From: an uncultured Candidatus Altimarinota bacterium
Lineage (GTDB): Bacteria; Patescibacteriota; Gracilibacteria; BD1-5; UBA6164
Assembly: GCA_938015455.1 (NCBI GenBank)
Contig: CALLPL010000026.1
Coordinates: 1-38,858, forward strand
DNA length: 38,858 nucleotides
Reading direction: 5' to 3'
Shown: piece after piece, positions 1 through 8,511 of the stretch
Layout of the letters: every line of letters begins with the position of its first letter
Numbering within the stretch: the first letter of the stretch is position 1
Notes under the pieces: model-generated
What the model saw: the letters and a program-made list of their open reading frames with translations, nothing else
The model's database searches: none
What the model was told of the DNA's origin: nothing
Made by a program: the position numbers and the translations under genes

Positions 1-1
1 G

Positions 2-106
2 GATGAAGATGATATGGATGAAGATGATATGGATGAAGATGATATGGATGAAGATGATATGGATGAAGATGATATGGATGAAGATGATATGGATGAAGAT
101 GATATG
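2..106 (+). repeat. Tandem 15-bp repeat, seven exact units
   Basis: Seven identical copies of GATGAAGATGATATG lie inside the first coding region and encode M-D-E-D-D repeats. No unit differs at any base, which suggests recent expansion or continuing copy-number change. The other two frames would read M-K-M-I-W and, with UGA as Gly, G-G-R-G-Y; both hit a stop before the downstream open frame begins. Confidence 0.95.
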
Positions 107-838
107 GATGAGGGGGGACGAGAAGGCAAGAAAGATGATGAAAGAGCTGCAAGAGAAGAACTCAAGATGATGAAAGATGCAGGACGGTCTGAGATACGAG
201 ACAATAGATGAAAAGCCAAAGAAAATAGAAGTAGCTTCCGTAGCGAGAACAAAGAGGCTCTTATGACTGTAAAAGAAAGTCTCTCTGAAGAACAAATTGA
301 AGAACTCAAAGAAATCACAAGTGACTATAAAGAATCAATGAAAGAACTCAAAGATGAGCTCAAGCTAGCTGAAAGCGATTCTGAGAGAACAGAGCTTATA
401 GAGTCAATGAAAGAACTCTCAATGCAAAAGCAGGGAGAAATTGCAGATATTATTGGAGATGATGAGACAGCAAGGATGCTTCTAGAAAAAAGAAAAGAAG
501 TCTTTAGCGTGAATGAAGACCTTCGTCAAGAAAACAGAGAAATTCGAAAAGAATACCATGCAGTAAAAAGAGAAACCATTATGATCTATAGGACCGCTTT
601 CGTAAAAAGAATTGGAAACGCTCTTGATAACATGTCAGATGAAAAGCTCGAACAAGTAGCTATGAAAATAGACACTATGATAGAAGATTTTGAATCAAAG
701 ACATGAATATCTGATGCTCGAAGAGAATCTATGCTGGCAGCACTTATGGCGCTCAAAGAAATCATAGAAGAAAAACTTGAAACATCTGACCTTGAGGAAG
801 ATGTACTAGATACGGTTGAAGCTCTTCTCGCTGAATAA
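2..838 (+). CDS. Acidic, helical protein of unknown function (5' end outside window)
   Basis: The frame is open from the window edge and ends in TAA; two TGA codons (209 and 704) must be read as Gly, otherwise the gene breaks into three. The visible 278 residues start with seven exact M-D-E-D-D units, followed by a Gly/Arg/Lys stretch and then a long charged alpha-helical region rich in Glu, Lys, Leu and Met (for example KESMKELKDELKLAE), probably coiled coil or a helical bundle. No catalytic motif is visible. The true N-terminus, including any signal peptide or anchor, lies upstream. A strong terminator follows directly, so this is the last gene of its unit. The Met/acid repeat resembles the linkers of the fasciclin and cupredoxin proteins later in the window, which hints at an envelope protein, but that is inference. 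Function not recognised. Confidence 0.8.
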
Positions 839-851
839 TTCAACATAAGTT

Positions 852-883
852 AAAAAAGACTCCTTAGATGGAGTCTTTTTTTT
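852..883. terminator. Bidirectional intrinsic terminator between convergent genes
   Basis: The hairpin arms GACTCC and GGAGTC are flanked by an A-run on the left and a T-run on the right, so it can stop transcription from both sides. The TAA stop of the minus-strand MscS gene (864-866) sits in the hairpin loop. Confidence 0.85.
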
Positions 884-1946
884 GTATTTCTAGTAGATCA
901 GGTGTTGAAAAATATATACCATATTCCTTTTGCATTTCTAACAAATACTGATTCATGAGCCTTTGAGCCTTGAAAATATAAAATGGACTGGTTATTGTAT
1001 AGAAAAACTTATATTTCACGGCATAATCCCCAAAGTCATCTATTTCTACAACTTTGTACGGTTCATCTCAAAAATAATCTGCTATTTCAGGAGCTAATGT
1101 CTTTTTAAATGCTCTTTCATATGCCTCGAAACATATTCCTTCTATATCCTTTTTCTCTTCCTTGTATCATACATGAATAACAATTTCTCTGAGGATACTG
1201 TTACTCTTACCATTAATTCCTTGAGAGAGGTTTTTGAGAGTCAGTCATCTGAATTGACTTGGCCTAAATACAATTGGGTTTCCTGTTCTCAAATCAATAC
1301 ATTTTACTTCTGTAAGAGAAATATTTTTAATCCACACATAAGACTTATGCTCATAAATATAAAAAACATTCCCTACTCTGAAACTCTCTGACTCCAACAT
1401 TATCACTCAAGCAATCATATCTATAGCCCAAACAGGGGCAGTAAATCAGAGAAATGCGAGTATTCAAGCCCAAAGACCACCAATCTCTAAAAAACTATCA
1501 AGTTCAAAAATCTGTATACAGAGGAACACTCCAATGAAAAACGAAAAAATATTTACAAAAAGAGAAAACAGGCTCACAGTATATCCCTTTCGAAAATATT
1601 TCTGCCCAGAAACCTCTACCTCTTCTCCATACACTAAAAGGATCTTTCTCTGAGTTATAAGAGCCAAAAGATAGAGTATAAAGAGAGAAAAACCAAACTT
1701 CACCATGTTTTCTAAGAACTCTATATCAAAAAAGAGTGACGCTGTGTAAACCAACAAAATAAGCAAGACACCACTATATAACAGGATCTCATGTTTTGTG
1801 CTTGCTTTTTCATCTCACTTATGTTCTCTTTTCGCTATATCACTACGAAGTAAAAATCTTGATAGAATAAAAATAGCTATCATTCATAAAAATATAGCAA
1901 TATCTAGCCCCTCTACGCTTCATTTTTCAAGAATCTCTTGCAACAC
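864..1946 (-). CDS. MscS-family mechanosensitive ion channel
   Basis: A 360-residue membrane protein likely to open under membrane tension and release solutes during osmotic downshock. The N-terminal half holds several hydrophobic segments. Then comes the family's pore-lining and beta-domain junction, AIDMIAGVIMLESESFRVGN, with the expected small residues and the conserved 'aG-ii-l-e-f-vGn' pattern, followed by the mixed alpha/beta cytoplasmic domain (LREIVIHVGY). Several glycines, including the one in IAGV, are TGA codons. I chose the GTG at 1944-1946, just downstream of the hflX stop; TTG at 1941-1943 is equally possible and no ATG is available. It is the last gene of a minus-strand cluster HAD - hflX - mscS. 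The family call is firm; the subtype (YbdG/YnaI/MscS) is not. Confidence 0.85.
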
Positions 1947-1966
1947 CGTTACTTTATTACAAACTA

Positions 1967-3241
1967 CTAGGAATATTCTAGCATAGTTTGAGTAAGCTCG
2001 TCAAATCACTGCTTGTTTTGACTCGATATATAGATTGACTTTTCTTTCTCGAGTCATTTTTTAAGAGCCTCGAGATACCTTGGTTTTACTTGGTCAATCT
2101 TGTTAAATACATGTATTCTTGGTTGAGATGCTCATATCTTTTCCAATATATCATCCACCACTCCGATTTTTTCTTCTATTTTTGGATCACTCGCATCGAT
2201 AACATGTAATAATACATCTGACTCAATCGAATCCTCAAGTGTCGAGGCAAAAGCGTCTACGAGTTCGGGAGGCAAGTCTCGTATAAATCATATAGTGTCA
2301 GAGAGAAGTATTTCTGTTCAAGGTTTATAGGAGTAGTCATTCTCAGATACCTCACTCTTGAATTCTCTCTCCTCAGAGGAGAGAGAGGCTCATGCTGTAG
2401 CTTCATCTTCTCATTGAGGAGAAGAATTGTGATGAGGTTTTGTAGTTGGAGCTATCCACATTTTCCCAACACTTGTTCCAAGCGTTGCAAAGAGTTTATC
2501 CTCTGCGAGAACTCATTTTCCAGTGAGCGCATTGAGGAGAGTAGATTTTCATGCATTGGTATACCCAACTATCCCTACCGTGAGGAAGCCTTTTTTCTTT
2601 CTTCCCTGCCGGTGATTTTCTCTTACTTTAGAGTATCACTCCAATTTTTTACGAATTTCCTTTTCTCTATTTGCCAGATGACGCTTCATGATTTCTGTGT
2701 TACTCTCACCACTTCCCTTTCCTTGCTGCTTTCCAAGCTCCATTCCCATGTTAAATATCCGGGGACCCATATGTTTTATAGCTGCAAGCTCTATTTGCAG
2801 TTTCGTTTCTTCAGTTTTTGCATTCTTTTCAAAGATCTTCAGTATCAGATCTACCCTATCCCAGGCAACAGCTCAGATTTCTTTGAGCCTTGAGTTGAGA
2901 TTAAACATCTGATGTGGCTTCAGGATATTTCCAAGTACGAGAAGATTCGCTCCCTGCAGATGCATTTCATGCATAATCTCATCAAGTTTTCCTCATCCTA
3001 TATAGGTCTTGTAATCAGGTACTGATTTCTTTTGAATATGTTCTAAAATCACTACTCCACCAAAAGATGTCACGAGATTCTCCAGTTCGATCATCCTATC
3101 CTCCATAGCTTCTTTTTTCTCAAGATCATGAGGCAAAATATCCGCAATAAAGACCTTCAGTTTTTCTTTCCCTGAACCTATTTTTGCTTGAAGCGCTTCT
3201 AGGTCGCGTTCTGAGAGATCAGAGTAATCTATAGTTCACAT
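1967..3241 (-). CDS. hflX: GTPase HflX
   Basis: Ribosome-associated GTPase that splits stalled 70S particles. The 424-residue protein has the HflX N-terminal domain (YKTYIGGGKLDEI, where homologues have a Gly-Gly-K-ei pattern), a coiled linker, then a G domain with G1 GYTNAGKST (about residues 226-234), G3 DTIGFIRDLPPELVDAF and G4 FNKID. The Gly residues of G1 and G3 include TGA codons. ATG at 3239-3241 immediately follows the TAG of the HAD gene, so the two are probably translationally coupled. Unusual: about 30 residues (roughly 268-298) between the beta-hairpin strands before G3 are encoded by a palindromic element also found inside the rnhB-queH gene; homologues have only a short turn there. 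The product otherwise looks complete. Confidence 0.95.
2349..2438. repeat. Intragenic palindromic element, copy 1 (in hflX)
   Basis: A 90-bp element bounded by ACCTCA and TGAGGT, with an inner perfect hairpin (arms of the CTCTCTCC/GGAGAGAG type) and a second hairpin beside it. The outer ends also pair, so the whole could fold as a three-way junction. On the minus strand it is read in frame by hflX as KPHHNSSPQGE, then a variable stretch, then [14 protein letters not shown]. It closely matches copy 2 at 19455-19538, differing by a 6-bp indel and scattered substitutions. Confidence 0.9.
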
Positions 3242-3242
3242 A

Positions 3243-3845
3243 CTATGTTATATGCATATTAATAACTAAGCTGGCTATACCCGCTCTATCTGCTGCTGCA
3301 ATATCAGAATCAGGATTATCCCCAATCATAACAAAGTTTTTACTGTCTCCTCATTGTTTTTTAATAATTTCTTCTATTCACTCTGGATGAGGCTTTGAAA
3401 ATAGTACAGAATCTCTCCCAAAAACTAGAGTAAAATATTCTCAAATACCCATCTCTTCAAGAGCATTATTAATCGTACTACACATGTTATTCGAAAGAAT
3501 ATGAAACGTATATTGATCCGAGGACGTTTTAATAAAATTTACTAATTCTTGATTAACAACGATATTTGATAAGTGTTCTGATTCTGCTCTTCCACAGATT
3601 TTATCTATATTTTGCTTCCCCTCATTTCCATATTTTTGTATAACAAATTCAGCAAATGCATGAGAATTCATAGATTCTTGTTCTTGTTCAATTCAATAAT
3701 TTATTGCAAGTTCCTTCATTCCAATACGAGAGGTACTCCAATCAATTATCAAATGAGCGATCGTTTCATCAAAATCAAATATAACATCGCTATATCATCA
3801 CTCTTTTATTGCTTCGATTACTTCTCATGTAGATAGTCCAGACAT
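3243..3845 (-). CDS. HAD-superfamily hydrolase (phosphatase)
   Basis: A 200-residue soluble HAD phosphatase. Motif I is DFDET (nucleophile Asp), motif II LSNN, motif III Lys in FSKPHPEG and motif IV MIGDNPDSD, all in the right order and spacing. The cap between motifs I and II is helical (C1 type), as in small nucleotidases and phosphoglycolate-type phosphatases. Several TGA-Gly codons occur, for example in HPEG. ATG at 3843-3845 is the only good start before motif I. The TAG stop lies one base from the hflX ATG, so the pair forms an operon. The substrate cannot be read from the sequence; YjjG-like 5'-nucleotidase or haloacid dehalogenase-like phosphatase are the nearest general types. Confidence 0.88.
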
Positions 3846-3909
3846 AAAAGATTCTGTTAAATTAATAATGATTATATATTACTTCTTTTCGCCGAAAGAG
3901 GAAAAATTT

Positions 3910-3937
3910 TTGACAGAATCTCTATCTTCTATATCCT
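3910..3937 (+). promoter_or_regulatory. Candidate promoter of the leader/racemase unit
   Basis: TTGACA at 3910-3915 is followed, after 16 bases, by TATCCT at 3932-3937. It lies upstream of two terminator hairpins and the 4242-6280 gene cluster, and points away from the HAD gene. Transcription would begin close to the ATG at 3944. Confidence 0.5.
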
Positions 3938-3943
3938 AGAATT

Positions 3944-4015
3944 ATGAACACACAAATTTTAAACATATCTTGGAGTCTCTTCTCACATCTTGGGAGGGTT
4001 TCTTTATGTGTTTAA
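3944..4015 (+). CDS. Possible short leader ORF (23 aa)
   Basis: ATG at 3944 opens a 23-codon frame ending in TAA, placed at the predicted start site of the promoter at 3910-3937 and followed by a strong hairpin terminator. The peptide (starts MNTQILNISW) has no recognisable domain. Bases 3989-3999, inside this ORF, can pair over 11 positions (with G-U pairs) with 4048-4058, the 5' arm of the terminator, so a ribosome on this ORF could influence termination. The pairing is read by eye; the ORF may equally be fortuitous and the region a small RNA. Confidence 0.3.
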   Translation: MNTQILNISWSLFSHLGRVSLCV

Positions 4016-4044
4016 TTTGTTGTAAAAACATTTGAAAATAGAAA

Positions 4045-4076
4045 AAAGTTCTTCCAAGTTTGGAAGAACTTTTTTT
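4045..4076 (+). terminator. Strong intrinsic terminator in leader region
   Basis: A 13-bp perfect stem (AAAGTTCTTCCAA paired with TTGGAAGAACTTT, two-base spacer) runs straight into a T-run. It sits between the promoter at 3910 and the next ORFs, so it is either the end of a small RNA of about 130 nt or an attenuator. Confidence 0.85.
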
Positions 4077-4095
4077 AACGAATAATTTTAGATCC

Positions 4096-4158
4096 ATGCT
4101 TACATTATCTTTCAAAATCTGGTGACAAGAACCTCCCTGGTGTAATTATCATGAATAA
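4096..4158 (+). CDS. Possible leader peptide with two Trp codons (20 aa)
   Basis: A 20-codon frame from ATG 4096 to TAA 4156 contains Trp codons at 4120 and 4138 and a UGA-Gly codon at 4123 (local reading KIWGQEPPWCNYH). Its second half overlaps bases that can form alternative structures: 4139-4146 (GGTGTAAT) is complementary to 4192-4199, part of the downstream terminator stem. That layout is typical of ribosome-mediated attenuation. Conservation is needed to establish it as real. Confidence 0.35.
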
Positions 4159-4188
4159 TCACTGATTTTTTCAGTGCCTCTTTTTGAA

Positions 4189-4222
4189 ACTATTACACCC
4201 CTTTAGATGTAATAGTTTTTTT
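4189..4222 (+). terminator. Candidate attenuator terminator before 4242 gene
   Basis: ACTATTACA (4189-4197) pairs perfectly with TGTAATAGT (4208-4216), followed by seven T. It lies 20 bases before the ATG of the 153-aa gene in the same direction, so it must be read through for expression. A competing 8-bp pairing exists between 4139-4146 and 4192-4199, and an extra hairpin CACTGA/TCAGTG at 4160-4176. This suggests conditional termination. Confidence 0.7.
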
Positions 4223-4241
4223 ATTTATCAAATTTTAAATT

Positions 4242-4703
4242 ATGAATACAGAACTTCCTGATGTAGTAATAAGCCCTAAACAAGAAGAAATGGCAAAAGA
4301 AACAATGGCCTTTATGAGAAAATTCTGATCGAAGATTACATTATTTTTATCTCTCTCTGATGGATGAACAATTAAAAATCCTGAGGATGAATTCATACTG
4401 GAAGACCTTGAAGAAATTGACGCTTTTTTTGAGAAATACGCAGATATTTCAATTAAGTATGATAGTGAAATTGCAAATCAAAAAATACATCTCTCACTTG
4501 AAACTATAGCCGTTCTCAAGCCAAGAATTTCGATGAGAATACTTGGGAAGTTTTTGGATATCTTTGATGCATCTCCAAGTGAAAGAGCTCTTGAAGGAGT
4601 AATTTCTGCTGCGAAAGCTTATGAAGCTTGTGAGTGAGTAACGCTTATCTCAGAGGAAACTTTAGAGAAAAAACGTAGACAGATTTCTAAGATTAATAAT
4701 TAA
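4242..4703 (+). CDS. Unknown 153-aa soluble protein
   Basis: Complete frame, ATG to TAA, with three TGA-Gly codons (one in SDGGTI). The protein is acidic and mostly helical: an N-terminal helix, a segment DEFILEDLEEIDAFFEKYADI, a probable beta pair, then helices to a basic C-terminus (EKKRRQISKINN). There are no Cys clusters, signal peptide or membrane segments. It is the first gene behind the leader with two terminator hairpins and is followed after 9 bases by the 291-aa gene and then a racemase, so it is probably co-regulated with them. I do not recognise the family; a regulatory or small accessory protein is possible but unsupported. Confidence 0.8.
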
Positions 4704-4712
4704 ATAATTAAC

Positions 4713-5588
4713 ATGAATCAAAATAAATTAGAAACAATTTTTCGGAAAGGAGCCGAGGGAAAAAGACGGTTTAGTCCTATTAATAATACGTGAGAAAGAT
4801 TCTCATTCCTATGTAAGGAAGTTATAAACAACTCTCGAGACTTTAAAGCAACAAACATTCATGTTGGCTTTTGAATACCAAAGAATTGAGAAGTACCATT
4901 GAGACTTCCCGTTATCCTGGTTCCAGCTCTTGAAATCATGAGATGACTTCTCCGAGAGTGAATAACTCCACCACATTTCATAGTATATCAAGCAACTTCT
5001 ATTATATCGCAGATTAATGATATAGAAGTAAGTGAAGCATCGAATACTTCAAGAAATATGGAAAATAGGATCCTCAGTTTTATACAAGAAAGCTTTCCGG
5101 AGCTTCTAGAATATATAACTTTGAGTTTTTGATGTAAAAACGATGATTTAGAGATTTTAGAAACCATACGTGCGTATGCCTGAAGTACTTCAGAGCTGTT
5201 AGCAGAATCATCAAAATCTCATTTTCAAAGTTGTGAAGCAAGAAATAGTAATTGAAGTTGAAAATCTCTCCTGTATGCAACCGCAAATTCCTATTATAAT
5301 GGTTGATTTGAACAGTACCCTTTTTCAGAAGCATCACCAGCCAATACTATTATCCCTATTTGATGACGTAGTGAAACAGAATGTTTTAAGCTCCTTTTAG
5401 AAACACAAATGTCTTGTAGAGATATTTTTCCTCTCATTACACAACTAGGGACATTCCCTACTTACTACAAAAACCTAAGATGAGATATCATGACAGAAAC
5501 TGAGTTATCTCAGTACGATCCCTGAAACACAGACTTACATCCAGATATTCAAAAAGATCTAAAAGTTTTATCCAATTACACTCAATAA
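4713..5588 (+). CDS. Unknown 291-aa protein, operon partner of amino-acid racemase
   Basis: Continuous only if 14 TGA codons are read as Gly, which by itself supports a real gene. The protein is soluble and mixed alpha/beta. Candidate functional stretches are PLRLPVILVPALEIMRGLLREG, a central ARNSNGSGKSLLYATANSYY and IIPIGGRSETECFKLLLETQ, with a C-terminal DPGNTDLHPD. The SGKS string does not fit a Walker A loop in spacing, so no nucleotide-binding claim is made. It starts 9 bases after the previous stop and ends 2 bases before the racemase ATG, a tight three-gene operon. An enzyme acting on the same amino acid as the racemase is a reasonable guess only. Family not recognised. Confidence 0.8.
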
Positions 5589-5590
5589 CT

Positions 5591-6280
5591 ATGAAAAAAA
5601 TATGAATCTTATGAGGGATGTGACCTCAAGCTAGTTTACACTTCTATCAAATGCTTATACAACAAGCATCAAAAGACAGTCAAAACTCTAGAAACCAAGA
5701 TTACCCATACTTGATACTTTCAAATATTCCGGTGCCCGACTTAATACAATGAGAGAGCAGTAAAGATATAACTTTAGATATGGTCAACTCTGCAGCAAAG
5801 TCCCTAGAAATAGCTGGAGCTGATTTTCTTGTAATGCCATGTAATACCATGCATTTATTTAAGGAAGATATCACAAAATGAGTCAGTATACCTTTTATAT
5901 CAATGATTGACTGCATTGTTGATACTATTAAACAAAGAGGTATTAGAAAAATATGATTACTAGGGAGTAGTACTACTATGCAATCTTCTTTGTATACCAG
6001 AGCTCTGAATAGACTGTGAGTGATTACTATTATCCCTGACGAAAGTAAACATAATATCTTATCATGAATTATAAGAAAATGTATAGCTAACTGAGTAACT
6101 TCTAATGATGTAGAATTGATAGAATTATACTGTAATGAGCTACATGAAATGTGAGCAGAGGCAATTATACTGTGATGCACTGAACTCCCTTTAATACTAA
6201 AAGATAGCCCTAAAAGCTTGAATCTCATCGCATCAAGTGAAATACTAGCTAAAGAAGCATTAATATATTCCCAAACTTAA
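5591..6280 (+). CDS. Aspartate/glutamate racemase family protein
   Basis: A 229-residue cofactor-independent amino-acid racemase. The N-terminus MKKIGILGGMGPQAS is the family's signature, with three of its glycines encoded by TGA. Both catalytic cysteines are present: Cys84 in VMPCNTMH and Cys196 in LGCTELP. Length and motif order match YgeA/RacX-type Asp/Glu racemases rather than MurI glutamate racemase, although supply of D-amino acids for peptidoglycan is a likely role. It is the last gene of the operon beginning at 4242 (2-base gap). Substrate preference (Asp, Glu or broad) cannot be read from the sequence. Confidence 0.93.
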
Positions 6281-6340
6281 GATTTATTTTACCTTATTTC
6301 TTACTATACTCTCATATATTAATTTATGTAAGTATAGACT

Positions 6341-7243
6341 ATGGACTATGATATGGTGATTATTGGATCTGGAAGTGCTGGACTGCCTGCGGGGATGTAT
6401 GCGAGTCGTTATAAACTCAAAAACGTAGTTATTGGAGCTCAACCTGGTTGAGCTCTGGCAACAAGCCACAAGGTTGAAAACTGGCCAGGAGTACTCTCAG
6501 CAAGTGGAAAAGAAATTATGGATGACTTTAAAGCGCACGCAGAGAATGCAGGATCTGAGATCCTTCAAGATACCGTAAGTAGTATAGAAAAAATAGATTG
6601 AGGCTTCAAGGTAGCTACTACGAACAAAGAAATAAGTACAAGATTTGTTGTTCTCGCAACTGGAAATACCTATAGAAAACTCTGAGTTCCTGGAGAGGCA
6701 GAGTTCCTCTGAAAATGAGTGAGCTACTGCGCGACTTGCGACGGAAATTTCTTCAAAAATCGAGATATTGTCCTTGCTGGTTGATGAAATACTGCCCTAA
6801 CTGAAGCTCTCTATCTCTCTGAACTCTGCAGCAAAGTATATCTCGTCCACCGAAGAGATACATTCAGGGCTGAGGATATCTGGGTAGAACAAGCAAAGAA
6901 AAGAGACAATATAGAGTTTGTACTCAATGAAGAAGTAGATCACCTCGAAGGAAGTATGTTCCTGGAGAAAGTGGTACTCAAAAGCTGAAAAGAACTTGCT
7001 GCTGACTGATTCTTCGTCGCGATAGGATCTGATCCATCTGTGAGTCTCGTAAAAGATTTAAACCCCGATATGGATGATGAGAACTGTCTCATCGTAGATA
7101 AGAGGCAAGAGAGTTCCGTGAAATGACTGTACGCAGCTGGGGACGTTACTACCAACTCAAATAAATTCAAACAAACTATCATGTCAGCTGCAGAATGATG
7201 CCTCGCAGCTGATAGCATACATGAAGATATGCTAAGAGGTTAA
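6341..7243 (+). CDS. trxB: Thioredoxin reductase
   Basis: A 300-residue FAD/NADPH enzyme that reduces thioredoxin. The FAD loop is GSGSAG (residues 9-14), the redox-active disulfide is C130-A-T-C133 in SYCATCDG, the NADPH loop is [13 protein letters not shown], followed by HRRDTFRA, and the C-terminal FAD motif is GLYAAGDV. Eleven glycines, including two in GGGN and that of QPGG, are TGA codons, so this gene is the cleanest proof of the altered code here. Length and domain order are standard. The C-terminal TAA overlaps the TAA of the convergent 421-aa gene. It is a key part of the window's thiol redox set along with MsrAB. Confidence 0.96.
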
Positions 7244-8505
7244 TCTTGGTCAGTTTCCACAAGCCTTATTCTTAATTCGTCTGCGTCTCGCCCTGTAGGT
7301 TTTATATTAGGATTTGATTTTACTATTCTAAGTCATTTATATTCTCTGTATGGATTATTAGCAGTAATTCTATCAACTGTTTCAGGAAAAATATGTTTTA
7401 CACTATTCATAAGTATTGCTTGGGAATTCGTCAAAAAAGCTAGAAAACTTACATCCTCTCACTCTTCTTTAGTATTTGTATCTTGGTTGAATACTTCTAA
7501 TGTTTCTAAACGATCCATTTCAGACGCATCTACCAACTCTTTCCTTTCACAAATATATCGTAATGCACGAGTATAAAAGAGAATATCTCTAAGTACTTGT
7601 TTGACCGTAGTATAATAATCTCCATTCAAAGAAAAGGGTTCTTTCAGATCCTGATTGATGTCAGGAGTATCATTACCTCATGAAAGTGGTTCATCTGATA
7701 TAGATCATTCACTAAAAAAGACTCCTGGCGTTTCCTCTTGTAAAGCAAGCCATGTTTTCCTAGTAGTATTACTAGGTCCAAGTCTAAGGCCAGGAGATAA
7801 GTCAACGTAATCATCATTATTTTCATCTCAGTCAAAGTTGTCTTTAGGTCTTCTTATTCGAAGAGGTCAAAGTTCTCGTCACTTCTTGTTCACACTCATA
7901 ATTTCTCACGTTCCTAACATTTGTACTTCATAACGTACTCTATTTATTGCTTCTTTAATGATCATAAAATCTCCTTCTGAAGATATAGCATTCTCTAAAG
8001 TTTCAACAGCATCTACTAGAGATCCATATATTGAAAGTCCTAACCTTCATCATTTTGTGAGAGTTTTCTTTTTCGCCTGAGTTAAAATTACTTCAATTGA
8101 TCTCTTAAAGGCTCATTGAATTGTAAGAAACGAAGATTCTCCCGTAACATTATGATGAAGGTATTTTCGTATCTCATCAATTGAAAGTATAAATATAACA
8201 AGACCTTCAACTCAATATCAATCTTTTATCTTTTCATGCTTTTTCTGATTTCTTATGAGATCTTCTCATATGTATTTTAAAAAATCCCTTCTCGTATCAA
8301 CCGTACTAAAAATACTTTCTACAAAAGTATAAAAATCTTCCGTAAATCACTGTTCCTTATTTTTAGGATCAATCCATATCTTCAATCTACCATGATGATG
8401 TTTTTTATACCAAAAATATAGGTAACGTAAAAGATATTTATTATGAAAAACATCTCATATTGTATCGCAGGTATTTTCTCAAATTTTTGTTTGGTTCTTA
8501 TTCAT
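7240..8505 (-). CDS. Unknown 421-aa protein of candidate accessory cassette
   Basis: Open over 422 codons only with TGA = Gly. The N-terminal third is basic and aromatic (YLYFWYKKHHHGRLKIW), the middle is helical, then come a charged RRPKDNFDGDENNDD segment and a helical C-terminal domain (residues about 300-400) with a basic tail. There is no signal peptide, membrane segment or recognisable catalytic motif. It begins 6 bases downstream of the helicase-like gene on the same strand, so the two are one operon. Its stop overlaps the trxB stop (TTAA, 7240-7243). The family is not recognised. The AT-rich composition and lack of known homology set this gene and its two neighbours apart from the housekeeping genes around them. 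Confidence 0.8.
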
Positions 8506-8511
8506 CTATAT

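Noticed and set aside
2-210. Alternative frames of the 15-bp repeat (MKMIW or GGRGY repeats)
   Set aside because: Both end soon after the repeat, while the MDEDD frame runs on through two TGA-Gly codons to a natural stop at 838.
4713-5588. Walker A-like string SGKS in the 291-aa protein
   Set aside because: The spacing does not match G/A-x4-G-K-S/T, and no Walker B or other NTPase motif follows.
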